This document shows, one piece after another, positions 1 through 12,400 of a stretch of DNA of 64,000 nucleotides. The position numbers were made by a program, and so were the translations under genes. The notes under the pieces are model-generated. The model searched no databases, was not told where the DNA came from, and saw nothing but the letters and a program-made list of their open reading frames with translations. How positions within the stretch are numbered: position 1 is the stretch's first letter; each line of letters starts with the position of its first letter. This DNA is from CAZJHX01 sp964545715 (lineage in GTDB: Bacteria; Myxococcota_A; UBA9042; GCA-2863065). The stretch spans positions 11,732 through 75,731 of the forward strand of contig CAZJHX010000029.1 of NCBI GenBank assembly GCA_964545715.1, read 5' to 3'.

Positions 1-1460
1 GGTAGGAAGACGCCGGCCTGCACGCCCACCTTGACCGCCACCGCGCCGCGCACGTCGATCGTGTGGTGAATCGCCGCATCCAGCTCGGTGCCCAGGAAGC
101 GGGAGTCCGACGCGTCGATGCCCAGATAGTTGAAGTTGTAGCCACCGTTCTGCGCGGCCACCCACGGGTCGGTGAAATCCGCATCCGACCACGCGACCAA
201 CGCGCCCAGGTCGATACCCAGGCCAAAGTCGGCTTTCCAACGCAACACAGGGTTGACGTAGATCGCATTCGTGACTTTGCCGTCCGTAGCGACCAGCTCC
301 ACGCCCTTGGGCGGCGAGCCCGACACGCTCGGGTCGCGGATGCGATCAACCGAGTTCGCGGAGATGCGCGCAACGACCTCGCGGAAGAGGATCATCCCCA
401 CCTGATAGCCGGGGTCAAAGCTGAAGCTGCGCACGGTGTCGTCATTGCGATCGTTGTCACCGCTCGCGTAGCCGGCCTCCAGCCGCGCCTCCAGCCCCAG
501 ATCCTGCAGCTCCAGCCGGCTGCGAAATACCGCGCCCAGCCCCAGCACGTCCACGCCGTCAGGCGCCTGCTCCAGGGCAACCCGTGTCGTGTGCGCGCTG
601 ATCAGCGCCACCTCAGCGCCCAGCGTCAGCTTGGCGTGAATCGAATCAAACGCGGTCGACCACTTCACGAAGAAGTCGTAGGCCTGGGCGGTGAGCGTGT
701 CGTCGTCGGCGTCCTCCTGGTCGCGGAAGGCCATGTAGACCCCGGCCGTCAGGTCGTCGGTGCGGTAGTTGATGGAGACGACGCCCTGCATCGCGAAGTC
801 GCCGTCGATCAGGTTGGCGTTGTCGTCGCGAAACACCACGTCGAAGCCACCGGCCAGGATGAACGCGTCGCCAAAGGCGTTATCCAGCGCCTTGAACGGC
901 TTTGTCGCAAACAGCGCCCGCTCCACCAGGTCACCGGTGCGCGGGCTGTCAAAGACGCTGTGGTCCTCGTCGTCGCCGTTGTTGGCAACAAGCCCGTACC
1001 CGTATTGCGAGGTCTGCTGGCCGATGCGGATGAGCCCGATCGGCGACGTCCAGCTCATGTAGAGCGCACGCAGGTCCGTGGCATTGGGCTGGGCAAACGC
1101 ATCCAGGCGGTCGGTTCGCTCCAGCAGATAGTCCTGACCGCCCGCCCCCAGGTCACCGAACAGCTGCCCCGTCAACAAGTCGGCCTCGGCCTCGATGAAG
1201 AAGGTCTTGCCAAACGTGATCCGCGGCTTGATCCGCCACCGCTGCACACCGAGATCGATCACATCGTGCTCGTTGCCCTGGGCGTCCAGCGCAAAGTTGG
1301 TGTTGCGGATGTAGTGCAGCTCATAGCGACCGGGAATGCAGACCGTGACCGTGCAGCCCTTTGAGCGCTCGATGAGCGTCTCCTTCACGTCCTGCGCGCC
1401 GGCGGACGGCGCGACCACGCACGCGACCAGGCACACCGAAAACAGGCTCCAAAAGCGCAC
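1..1460 (-). CDS. Probable outer-membrane beta-barrel protein (3' end outside the window)
   Basis: About 486 codons are visible, reading leftward off the window with no stop. The start is GTG at 1460, chosen because a strong Shine-Dalgarno (GGAGGG, 1466-1471 on the opposite strand) lies 5 nt upstream and the first 22 residues form a good signal peptide ending in AGA before QD. A Cys at residue 14 (LVAC) could also be read as a lipobox, but the signal peptidase I site fits better. The remainder alternates polar and aromatic/hydrophobic residues in short beta-strand-like runs with Asp/Asn-rich loops, and has no globular enzyme motif. Around residues 134-162 the phrase IRIGQQTSQYGYG followed by LVANNGDD recalls the porin-like TIGR04551-type proteins of myxobacteria; that resemblance is from memory and unverified. 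Role inferred: an outer-membrane channel or structural barrel. It is divergent from the giant HEAT gene. Confidence 0.75.
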   Translation of the reverse strand, partial: MRFWSLFSVCLVACVVAPSAGAQDVKETLIERSKGCTVTVCIPGRYELHYIRNTNFALDAQGNEHDVIDLGVQRWRIKPRITFGKTFFIEAEADLLTGQLFGDLGAGGQDYLLERTDRLDAFAQPNATDLRALYMSWTSPIGLIRIGQQTSQYGYGLVANNGDDEDHSVFDSPRTGDLVERALFATKPFKALDNAFGDAFILAGGFDVVFRDDNANLIDGDFAMQGVVSINYRTDDLTAGVYMAFRDQEDADDDTLTAQAYDFFVKWSTAFDSIHAKLTLGAEVALISAHTTRVALEQAPDGVDVLGLGAVFRSRLELQDLGLEARLEAGYASGDNDRNDDTVRSFSFDPGYQVGMILFREVVARISANSVDRIRDPSVSGSPPKGVELVATDGKVTNAIYVNPVLRWKADFGLGIDLGALVAWSDADFTDPWVAAQNGGYNFNYLGIDASDSRFLGTELDAAIHHTIDVRGAVAVKVGVQAGVFL

Positions 1461-1465
1461 GACGA

Positions 1466-1471
1466 CCCTCC
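1466..1471 (-). promoter_or_regulatory. Ribosome binding site of the barrel gene
   Basis: GGAGGG on the minus strand lies 5 nt before the GTG at 1460. It fixes that start against other in-frame candidates. Confidence 0.7.
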
Positions 1472-1581
1472 AACCATGGCTAATCGGCGCGACCCTACCA
1501 AGTACCTGCGATCACCGCAATCCGGCCCCCTTGAAACGGCCCCCTCAGTGTGGTTCAGTACCGTGTTCCTCTATCGTGGGC

Positions 1582-1587
1582 GGGGAG
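1582..1587 (+). promoter_or_regulatory. Possible ribosome binding site of the giant HEAT gene
   Basis: GGGGAG lies 15 nt before the ATG at 1603, which is longer than the usual spacing. An in-frame TAA at 1591-1593 rules out any earlier start, so ATG 1603 stands despite the poor spacing. This suggests modest initiation efficiency. Confidence 0.4.
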
Positions 1588-1602
1588 ATTTAACCAACTC
1601 GG

Positions 1603-4600
1603 ATGACCCCTGAAGACCTGTCTTCAGCCATCGCGACTCTACAGGCGTTGGCAAAGAAGAAGGACGCCGCAGGCCTGATCGAAAAGGCTGCGAGCGGTCC
1701 CGGAGCACTGCGCCGCCGTGCGTTGGACGCGCTCGTCCAACTGGGTCCCAAAGCCTCAAAAACGCTGGCCGACAAGGCCGCCAAAGGGGAGCCGCCCGAG
1801 CGCGCAGCAGCCATTGCAGCCATCGGATTGGCCGCGGGCAAGAACGCGGTCAAGCTGCTGTCAAAAGCCCTGACCGACGACGATGTGGGCGTGCGCCGCG
1901 AGGCCGCGCTGGGCCTGGGACGGGTCGGTGACGACAAGAGCGTCAAGGCGCTGAACACCGCGCTGGAGGACACCTCGCCCAGCGTCCGTGCGTCCGCAGC
2001 GTGGGCCCTCTCACAGGTCGGCGGCGGCAGCGCCAAGGGACTGCAGCGCCTCGCCGGCTCCCGGTACGTGACCCTGCGGGCCAGCTCGCTGGCCGCTCTA
2101 GCGCGCGCGGGCGTGGACGACGTCGACGATGAGGTGATCGACGGCAGCCTGGCCGACGGGTCACGCGTCGTACGCCGCAACGCCGTGGCTCTGGCGTCCC
2201 TGCAGAATGTGGGCGCCTCCGCCCGGCTGCATCACTCGCTCAGCGACCGCTGCCCACTGGTTCGCCGCGAGGCGGCCGGCGGGTTCAAGGCCCCGGACGA
2301 CGCGATCGAGAACGCCCTGGTCAGCCTGCTGCACTCCGATCCGGACCCCGAGACGCGCCGCGCCGCCGTCCGCAGCCTCGGCAGCCGCACCAGCGAACGC
2401 GCCCGAGACATGCTGGCTCGCGCGCTGGTCGACGACGACGACGCCGTGCGCCGCGAGGCCTCCCGGGTCCTGGAGGGCGATGGGACCAAGGAAGAGCAGC
2501 TGGTCGCCCGTCACTGGGTGCAGCAAGAGCGCTGGGACCGATGCCTCGAGGCCGGTGAGACCGCCGTGCCGGCCCTGCTGGAGGCCGCCGCCGCCCCCTC
2601 CCGGACACGCCGGGACGTCAACAACCGCATTCACGCCATCGGCGTGATCGGCGCTCTTGGGGCCAAGGCCGCGGTGAAGACCCTGCTGGCGCAGCTCGGC
2701 GAGCAAGACGGCCGTGTCCGGGCTGCGTGCCTGCAGGCGCTGGCGCAGATCGGCGACAAGAAGGCTCACGACGCGGCCCAGAAGCTGACCGCGGACCACG
2801 ACGCCGCTGTTCGAGGTGCGGCGGCGCTGTGCCTCGGCGCGCTGGGCACCGACAAATCCGCCCAGTGGATCGAGCCTCTGCTCGCCGATTCAGACCCGGG
2901 TGTGCGCCGTGACGCGGTCCGCGCGCTGGGCCGGCTCGGTGCGCTGGACGTGCTCAGCGAGCTGACCCGTGCGCCTGAGCCGGACATCCGGGCCGAGGCG
3001 ATGGGCTTCCTGGGCGCCACGGGCAGCCTGGACGCGCTGGAGCCCGTGCTGATGCGCCTGGGCGACCCGGACTCCGCCGTACGACAGGCCGCAGAGGCGG
3101 CGCTGCGGTCGCTGAGCTGGCTGCCGGTCGGGCTGCCGTCGGGTGCGCCGGGTGCAGGCTTCAGCCGATGGATGTCACGCCGGGACTGGGTCGAGGACAA
3201 GGACAAGCGCGACGCCCTGACCGTGCTGCGCGATGGGCTGAAGCACAAATCGCCGGCGTATCGCCGCGCGGCGATCGAAGCGCTGGAGGCGGAGCGAGAC
3301 CTGGACGCGCTGCCGGCGCTGCGCAAGAGCCTGGACGACCCGGACGCCGACGTCCGCCTGACCGCGGCGATCGCCTGCGTGGCGCTTGGGGAGGCGACCG
3401 GCAAGGGGCCGGCGTGGGCGGCGTATCACATTCACAAGGGGCGCTGGGACGGCGCGGCGGCGCTGGGCGCGGATGCGGTACAGGCGCTCAAGACCCCGCT
3501 GGCGGCGCAGCGACCGTCGCACCGGCGCGAGGCGGCGCTTGCGCTGGGCAAGACCGGCGAGCTGGCCGCCGTGGAGCCGCTGCTGGGCGCGCTGGAGGAC
3601 CCTGAGGACCCGGTTCGGCTGGCCGCGGTGCAGGCGCTGGGAGTCCTGGCGCGGACCGCCAAGAAGGCGCCGGTGGCGGACATCGCGACGGCACTGGCGC
3701 AGCGGCTGGACGACGCGGCACGCTCTGTGGGCGACGAGGCGATCGTGGTGCTGGTCGACATGGGCAAGCCCGCCATCGACCCGGCGCTGGCGGCGCTGAC
3801 CCAGCTTCAGGGGGCGGGGCGCGCGGGCGCGGCGGCGGTGCTGGGCGGCCTGGCTCACAAGCCGGCGGCCGGTGCGTTGGCGTTGGCCCTGGCTGACGAC
3901 GACTCGCCGGTAGCGCGCGGAGCCTGTGCCCGGGCGCTGGGCGCCATCGGGGATAAGAAGCAGGTGCCGGCGCTGATCGGGGCCCTGGCGGACCGCTTCT
4001 ACGGCGTGCGAGAGGCGGCTGCCGAGGCGCTGGGCGCGTGCGGCTGGAAGTCCGATCCCGCCGTATTGGCCGTGGCCGACAACCTGGCTAAGGAGCGCTG
4101 GGAGTCGCTGTGGGATGCGCCGCCCAAGAGCGTGGGCGTGCTGCTGGCGTGCCTGGCGGACCCGTCGCGCAATCCGCTGTCCAACCGACGGCGAGCGCGC
4201 GTCGCCGAAGCGCTGGGCCGCATGGGCGCCAAGGACGCAGCCGGCGCGCTGCGAGGTGTTCTAGGCGACATGATCCAGGAGGTGCGCTGGGAGAGCGCCA
4301 AGGCGCTAGCCCGCTTGGCCGACGCCGACAGCGTGCCCGCCCTGACCGCCGCGCTGCAGCACGCAGATCCTGAGACCACGCGGCAGGCCACCATCGCGCT
4401 GGGCGCCATGGCCGGCCAGGCGGCGGACGATGGGCTGGCGCTGGCCCTGACCAACGCCTTCGGGCCGACGCGGATGCACGCCGCCGTTCTCCTCGGAGAG
4501 CGCGGCGTCGACAAGGCGGCCGCCGGCCTGGTGGAGCGCCTGGACGACACACACGCGCCGACCCATGAGGCAGCGGAGATCGCGCTGGCGGCGCTGGCGG

Positions 4601-7600
4601 ACAAGGCGCTGGCCGCGCTCAGTGCGGCGACCACCGCGACCAGCACGCAGATTCGGCGCACCGTCGCGCGGCTGCTGCGCCCGTTGAAAGACGCGGGCCA
4701 AGCACTGACGACGATGCTGGCCGACGGGGACGCGCAGGTCCGGCGCACGGCGGCGCATGCGGTCGGTGAGCTGGGCTACGCGGACGCCCTGGCCGGCCTC
4801 TTTGTGCTGGTGCGCGACGGCGATGCCGACGTCCGGGCGGCGGCCGTGCTGGCGACCGCTCAGCTGAAGGGGTCGCGGTATACGGTTGGGCGCGCGATGG
4901 CCGATCCGGCCTCCGACGTGCGCGGCGTGTCGCGCAAAGCCCTGGAGGTCCTCGGCCAGCCCGCGACTGAAGACGAGCTGGCGATCGCGGACGCCGTAGG
5001 CCGCGGGGACGTGGACGCCGCCGCCGAGGCCGGCGAGCTGGGCCACGCCATGCTGGCACACGCGCTGACCACCCGGCGCGCATCGCCGGCGTACAAAGCC
5101 AAGGTCTGCGCGCGCCTGTTGGGCTCCGCGCTCCCCGACTCCCTGGATGCGCTGGCCCTGGCCCTGGAGACCGGCGAGCAGGACGTGGCGGTCGCGGCGG
5201 CCGAGGCGCTGGCGGATCCGTGCGCCGCGCAGTACTGGGACCGCATCGCTGCGATGACGCCCTTTGGCCGCGGCCCGGTGCGCGCCGCGGCGCTTCACGC
5301 TCTGGGCGGCATCGACCCCAAAAAGGCCGCGAGCGCGCTTATCGAGGGCGCCGCCGACCTTGAGCCCATCGTGCGCGTGCGCTCCACACAGGCGCTGGCG
5401 ACCGTGAAGGGCAAGCCGTCGCAGGCGGCCCTGCTGTCGGGGTTGACTGACAAGCTGGCGCCGGTCAGGCGGGCGGCGCTGGGTTCGCTGGCCGCGCACG
5501 GCGACGGTGCGGTGATCTCACCCGTGCTGGCGCGGTTGAGCGACACGGACGGCGCCGTGGTGGCGGCGGCCAGAGCCACGGTCACTGCGCTGGCGCCGAA
5601 AGCCCTCGCGGCTCTCATGGACGCGGTCATCACCGAGACGACGGCCGCGCGCCGGATGGCGGCGCAGGTGCTGGCCATCGACAAGAAGGCGATCGACTCG
5701 CTGGCGAGCGCCCTCCACGACGCCGATCCCCCCGTGCGCCGTCACGCGGCTGATGCGCTGGCCACGATCGGCAAGCCGGTGCTCAAGAACGACCGCGCGG
5801 TCGCGGCGCTGACCCAGTGCATCTGGGATGAGAGCTCCATGGTCCGCGCCGCCGCGGTCCGGTGCATGGGCGTGATCGGCGCCAAGAGCGCTGCCGTGGT
5901 GGGCGCCCTGGCGGATCAGGACGACACGGCCCGCGAAGAGGCCGGCACGGCGGTTCGCGCGCTCAAGCTGAAGACCTCCGCGGAGCTGATCAACGCGGCG
6001 GAGACGCTGCCGGTGGGCCTGAAGCTCGCCCCGGCGCTGGACCTGCGGGCCGAGGGTGTGCCGCTGGTCGGCCATGCGGTTCGGACCTACCGCGGCCTGC
6101 AGGACGAGAAGCTGGCGGCCATGGCGGCCATGGGCGAGATGCACGCCGCCGAGGCCATCGAGGTGCTGGTGGTCGGCCTGCGGTTCGACCTGGCCGAGAT
6201 GCGTGTGGAGGCCGGCAAGGCGCTGGACGGCCACCCGCACGTCAAAGCCGCGACCGAAGCGCTGGTCGAGGCGACGCAGGACAGCGATGCGAGAGTCCGC
6301 GCGCTGGCGCTGAGCGCGCTGTCCGGGGCGGACGCGAAGATCGCGATCCCGCTGCTCGAGGCCGCGCTGCACAGCCCCGAAAACGGGGTCCGTGAGGCAG
6401 CCGCGCGCTCGTTGGGGCGGATCCCCAAGGCCAGCCCGGGCCCGCTGGTGGCCGTGCTCTCCGATCGGGTCCCCGAGGTCCGTCGCGCGGCCGCGCGATC
6501 CCTGGGCGCTCTGGAGAAGGGCAGCGACGCGGTCACCGAGCTGCTACAGCGCTTTGAGGACGACGACCAGCAAGTGCGGGAGGCGGCGGTCGCGTCGCTG
6601 GCCGACCTGATCGAGGGCGCGCGGCAGACTCTGATCGACGCGATCGGCACCGGCTCTCCCGAGCTGCGCCGCAACGCGGTCCGGGCGCTTAGTGGTGACA
6701 AGGCCGCGGCCGCGCAGCTGATCGAGTGTCTGCACGACGGCGACACCGCCATTCGCTTGAGCGCCGTGCGCGCCGTGGGCCGACTGGGCATCGACGCGAT
6801 CGAGCCGGTGGTCTCTCTGCTGCACGACGAGGACGCGGAGGTGCGCAGCGACGCGGCGGTTGCGCTGGGACGCCTGAAGGGCCCGGCGGCGGTGCTGATC
6901 GGGGCGCTGGCGGACCAGGATACCGGGGTCCGGATCGGCGCCGGCGGCGCGCTGCACGCCCTGGGCACGCAGCCCACGGCCGCCCAGCAGGACGCGGCGC
7001 GTGGACTGCGCGAGCGTCAGCTGTTCAAGGCGACCGACCTGGCCGACGATGGAACCGCGCTGATCGCACACGTGCTGTGGAACGACCTGGCAGGCGGGCT
7101 GGTGTGGCGCCGCTCCCTGGCCACGGCGCTGTCGGGTCGCCAAGATCCGGTGGCGATGACCGCGCTGGCGGGCGCAACCACGGACACCGACCCGGCCATG
7201 CGCGTGCTGGCGTGCCAGGGGCTCGGCCATCCCGCCGCCAAGCCATGGTCTCCGGCGCTGCTGGAGGCGTGTCGGGACCCGGCCGCCGAAGTCCGCCAGG
7301 CGGCGCTGTTGGCGGTGGCCGCATCCACGCCCGTCGACGGCGCCGGCGTCATGCTGGCTGGTCTGAGCGATCCCGACGGCGCGGTGCGGGCGACGGCCGC
7401 GACTGCGCTGGGCAACGCGCGCTGCATGGACGCGCTCAACCGGCTGGCGACAGCGGTTCAGGGCGCGGATCCGTTGCTTGCGGCCGCTGCGGCAGAGGCG
7501 ATCGGCAGCATGGGCCCCGAGGCGCTGCCGACCCTGAGAGAGGCGCTGAAGACGGATCGGGTGGACGTGCGCCTGGCGGCCATCCGCGGACTGGCGCTGC

Positions 7601-9498
7601 AACCGGACGCGGTGCCCGACCTGACCGCATGTCTGGACGATCCCGATGAGACCGTTCGCGCCACCGCGGCCGATGCGCTCACCGAGCCTGCCGACGCGAC
7701 CCTGACGCGCCTTATCGCCTTGACGTCGACCGATCCGGACGCCGGTGTTCGGGCGGCGGCCGTGCGCGCCCTGGGTCGCAGCAAGGACGACGCCGTCCGG
7801 GCGCCGATTATGAGCGCGCTGGGTGACCGCGCCCCGCAGGTCCAGCGCGCGGCCGGTGAGTGTCTGCGCCCCGAGGACGCCGGCATCGCCCCGGTGCCGG
7901 CGTGGATCAACCACGTCTTCTGGGACCGCTTGATCGGTCTGGGCGAGCCGGTCATCGCCGCGCTCGTGCGCGTGGCGGCGCAGCCGGCGGAGGATGACGG
8001 CGGCAAGCGCGCGGGCGCCGTACGGGCGCTGGTCAGCGTGGCGACGGCGGGCGGTGATCAGAAGGTCAGCGCAGGCGCACGTGATGAAGTCATCGACGCG
8101 CTGCGCGGCCATCTGGACGATAGGACGGTCGCGGTGCGGCACGCGGCCGCGCTGGGCCTGGGGGCGCTGCAGGACAAGGCGTCGATCGGGTCACTGGCCA
8201 TGCGCTTTGGCCGAGCGGATGACGCCGACCGACGCGTGCTGGCACAGGCGCTGGCCATTTTGGAGGCGGCCGAGGCCCTGGCGGCGGCCGTGACCGACGA
8301 GGACTCCGAGGTCCGACTGGCGGCGGCGCGCGGCGTGACCGCCCCGAGCCACCTGAGCACGCTGCTGGCGGACGCGGTCGCCGACGTGCGCGCGGCGGCG
8401 GCTGACCGCATGGCGGCGCTGGGCCTGTTGGACGAGCTGCAGCGGGCCGCGGGCGACCAACAGGCCATGGTGCGACAGGCGGCGGTGTGGGGTTTGGGCG
8501 GTGTCGGGGGCAAGGCGGAGAAGACGCTGCTGCCGATGCTGGCCGATGCGGACGCCCGGGTGCGCCTGGCCGCGGTCGACGCCTGTGCCCGTCTGGCGCT
8601 TGTGGGGTCCGCCGAGACGATCGCCGGGCTACTGACCACCGACACCGCCGACGGCGTCCGCATGGAGGCGGCGCGCGCGTTGGAGACGCTGGCTGCGGGA
8701 CGCAAGCCCAAGAAAGGCGAGAGGGACCCGGCGGCGTGGGCGCTGGAGCTGGCGCTGGTCGATCAAGACGCCGATGTGGGTCGGGCGGCGACCGCGGTGA
8801 TGCACGCGCTCGGCCTCTCGCCGGCGTCCACAACGGCCGCCATCGCCGACGCGGTGTTGTACGAGCGGTGGCGCAAGCTGCCCGAGATCGGGCTGGACAT
8901 CGTGCCGTTCTGCGCGCGCATTCTGGCCGAGAAGAACCTGGATCCGCGCTCCGTAGGACGCCGGACCGGAGCGGCCGTCGCCCTGGGGGATCTGGAAGAT
9001 GCCGCCGCATTTGACGCCCTGGCGCACGCGGCTGGTGATGGTGCGACCCGGGTGCGCGAGGCCGTCGCGTACGCTGTAGGCCGGCTTGGGGAGCCCCGCG
9101 CTGCCGAGGTGCTGGCCGATCTGATGACCGACCCCAACCCAGCGGTTCGCGAAGCGGTCTGCCGCGGTTGTCGACCGCAGGGTGGCGAGGCGGTCGTCGC
9201 GATCTTGTCCAGCCTGATGGAAGACGCCGAGCGGGCGGTCCGCATCGCTGCCTGTGTCGCGCTGGCCGGACCCAAGACCTTCGCGCTGGACAAGGTTGTG
9301 GAGATGCTCACCGACCGTGAGCCCGAGGTCCGAATCAAGGCTGCAGGGCTCATCGCGGAGATGGGCGACCCGGCGGGAATTCAGCCGCTGATCGACGCGC
9401 TGGGCGACGCGTACGCCCATGTTCGCTACCACGTGCGCAAGGCGCTGCTGGCGCTGGGTTGGACGCCGGTCGGGTACAAGCACGACGCGGACGACAAG
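1603..9498 (+). other. Divergent N-terminal segment of the giant HEAT protein
   Basis: Residues 1 to about 2,632 are HEAT repeats whose inserts are irregular. One GYSRW-like insert occurs at 3157 (GFSRWMSRRDW, residue about 519) and the next only at about 9499 (GYAVWTSHGEW). Degenerate DW-like inserts occur near 2530 (QERWDRCLEAG), 3433 (KGRWDGAAALG), 4096 (KERWESLWDAP), 7920 (FWDRLIGLGEP) and 8870 (YERWRKLPEIG). Other loops have no counterpart later, for example near 5225 and 6990-7130. It looks like an older, less homogenised end of the array. Confidence 0.7.
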
Positions 9499-12400
9499 GG
9501 CTATGCGGTCTGGACCAGCCACGGCGAGTGGGACGGCCGCGCCGAGGGCCCGTCCGAGCGGCTGATGCTGGAGGCGGGGCTCAGCGATCCCAACCCGGTC
9601 GTGCGACGAACGGCGGCCGAGGGCCTGGCGGAGCTGGGCGACGTGAGCAGCGCGGAGGCGCTGACGGCCGTGCTGACCGACCCGGACCGAGACGTGCGGC
9701 GGGTTGCGGCGCGCGCGCTGGAGTCGCTGGCCGCGACTCCTCCGTCTCGCGAGCTGCTGGCGGTTCAGTTGGTGGAGATCGGAAAGATCGCGGAGGCGGT
9801 CAATCAGTGTGGCGACGCGGCCGTGGCGCCGCTCGTGCGCGCACTGGCCGAGACTGACGACGGACCGCGCGCAGCGGCCGCGTGGGGCATTGGGCTGCTC
9901 AGCCTGGCCGAGGCGGGCGACGCCGGGACCGACGCCCTGAGGGCCGCTCTTGTCGACGCCGGGCCGGGCGTGCGACAGCAGGCGACTGAGGCGTTGGGGC
10001 GGCTGGGCGCCCAGGTGGCGGCAGCCGATATCGCCGAACGCCTGGCGGACGATGACGCGTCTGTCAGAGGGGCGGCGACCACCGCGCTGCTGGCCCTGGG
10101 CACCGACGGCACGGAGCAGCTCTTCGGCGGTTTGAGCGCGGAGTCCTCGCTGGCCCGGGCAGCGGCGGCGGAAGGCGTCAGCGCGCTGAAGACCGGGGCC
10201 AAGACCGCCGAAGCGCGCCTGATCGAGCTGCTGAGCACTGACCCCGGACACGCGGTCCGGGCGGCGGCTGCAGCGGCGATCGCGGAGATCCCGACGGATC
10301 CGGCTGCCCAGGCGCTGGGCGCGGCGCTGGCGGCGGACGACTCCGAGGTCGTGCGCGCTCGCATCATCGCGGCGCTGGACGCCAACACGCAGGAGGGCGC
10401 GAGCGGCCTGAGCCCGGCTCACGACGCCGTTCAGCCGGCTCTCATCGGGGCTTTGAGCGACGAGTTCGGCTCGATTCGAGAGGCGGCCCTGAAGGTGCTG
10501 CAGGCCGTCGGCTGGACTCCCGAGGGCCCGGAGATCCAGGCAGCGATGCTGATCGCCAAGGGCGACTGGCGCGGTGTCGTCGCATGCGGCGAGGCCGCAG
10601 CGCCGATGCTGGCTCGCGTGACGCAGGAGAGCGGCAACGAGAAGCTGAGCGTGCTGCGCCGAGCGGGGGCCCACTCGGCGCTGGGCAACATCGGCGGCGC
10701 GGTCGCAGCGGAGGCAGTGCTGGCCGGCCTCAGCGATGTCGGCGGACCGGCCCGTGCCGAAGCGGCGCGTGCGGCCGGCGCCATGGGTCTGAAGCCGGCA
10801 GCCGACGTGCTTATCGCGCTGTTGGACGACCCGATCGACGACGTGCGGCGTACGGCGGCCTCCGCATTGGGCGCGCTGGGCCACAAGCCCGCCGCGGTCC
10901 GCCTGGAGGAGCTGGCGCTGGGCGATCGCGATCCGGGCACCCAGGCCGCCGCAGCCACGGCGCTGGCGGCGATCGGCGTGACGTCGGTACTGATCAAGCG
11001 GCTGGCCGATCCGGACGTCTCGGTACGGCTGACCGCGGCACAGACGCTGGGGGACCTGGACGATCCCGCCGCGATCGACCCGCTGATCCAGGCGATGGGC
11101 GACTCGGTCGCGACAGTGCGGGCGGCGGCTGCGGCGGCGTTGGAGAAGCTGCACTGGGTGCCGATCGGCTTCCGGGCGCAGGCCGCGGACACCGGTTACT
11201 CGCGCTGGCTGACCCGCACGGAGATCGTCTCGCGGTACAAGCCGGATGCCCCCGCTGAGGCCATTCTGGCCGGGGAGCTCAAGAGCGAGGATGCCGCAGC
11301 CCGCCGCTGTGCGCTGGAAGCAGTCGCCCGCGCACGGATCACGGCGCACGTGCCGCCGGCGTTGGGGCTGTTGGACGACGCCGACCGCTGGGTTCGGGCG
11401 GAAGCTGCCGAGACGCTGCGTATTCTGGACGCCACGCCGACCGAGGGCGTGCCGGCCGCGCTGGCACGCGTGGCGATGGGCGACATGGACGATGCTGCGG
11501 CGTTGGGTGAGATCGCAATCGCCCCGCTGGCCCGCGCGCTGGCCGAGCATGCTCCGAACGATCGCCGGCGTGCTGCCACCGCGCTGGGCGGGCTGAGCGG
11601 CAAGGCCGTCGCGGCAGCGCTCTCAGCTGGGCTGAGCGATCCACAGGCAGAGGTGCGCGAGGCCGTTGCGGCGGCGATGGGTCGGGCAGGCGTCGGCGTG
11701 AAGACGCTGCCGGCAGCGCTGGGTGATGCCGAGGCGCGAGTCCGGCTGGCCGCGGCCGCAGCGCTGGCGACTCAAGGCAAGGACGGTGTCGCGGCGCTCG
11801 CGAGCGCGTGCGGGGATGCGGTGGGCGACGTGCGCGCGGCCGCAGCAACCGGCCTGTCGGGAGTCGCGACGTCGGCACACCTGACCGTGCTGAGCGGCCT
11901 GCTGGCTGACGACGCCGACTCCGCCGCACGGGCGGCCGCGGCGCGGGCGCTGGGCGGCCTGGGCAAGGACGCCGCCGAGGCGCTGTCGACGGCGCTCGCG
12001 GGCGACTGGGACGAGAGCGTGCGCGCCGACGCAGCCACCGCGCTGGGTCAAGCCGCGGGTGCGGACGGCAGAGACGCGCTGATCGGCGCGCTGGGCGACC
12101 GGTTCGACGCCGTTCGCAGCGCCGCTCTGACCGCACTGGAGTCGACGGGCTGGCGCGCCGAGGGCGCGATCGCCCAGGCGCTGGTGGCGCTGGCGCATGA
12201 AGACTGGCGCACCATGGGCTCGGTCGGCGCGCCGGCGGTCCCGCTGCTTGTCAAGGTCGCCGCGGAGACGGGCGACGACCTCGGCAGCATAGAGCGGCGC
12301 GTGGGCGCGCTGGATGCGCTGGCCGAGATCGGCGGCGAGACGGCGGTCGCGACGCTGACGAGCGCGCTCGTCGACACGGCCGGGCCGGTGCTCAGGGCCG

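Larger units (their letters stand above)
1461..1602. promoter_or_regulatory. Divergent intergenic region between the barrel gene and the giant HEAT gene
   Basis: This 142-bp spacer is the only place for promoters of both divergent genes. On the plus strand TTGAAA (1531-1536) is a fair -35 box, but nothing 16-18 nt downstream resembles a good -10 box. On the minus strand TTGCGG, a 17-nt spacer and TAGGGT make an equally weak candidate. The plus-strand TTGAAA is flanked by two direct copies of CGGCCCCCT (1523-1531 and 1537-1545), which could be operator half-sites or chance. The regulatory role is inferred from position; no promoter is convincing by sequence alone. Confidence 0.35.

Noticed and set aside
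63..1364. Plus-strand 433-codon frame over the left edge
   Set aside because: It is antisense to the barrel gene, which has a signal peptide and a strong ribosome binding site. The plus-strand product shows no recognisable pattern.
8629..11550. Long minus-strand frames (about 870-970 codons) antisense to the giant gene, for example here and at 36928-39540, 46435-49242 and 51784-54426
   Set aside because: They lie antisense to clear HEAT coding sequence, read as low-complexity Arg/Gln/Ala or Gly/Arg text without domains, and one runs across the gene junction. They result from high GC and repeated codon usage.
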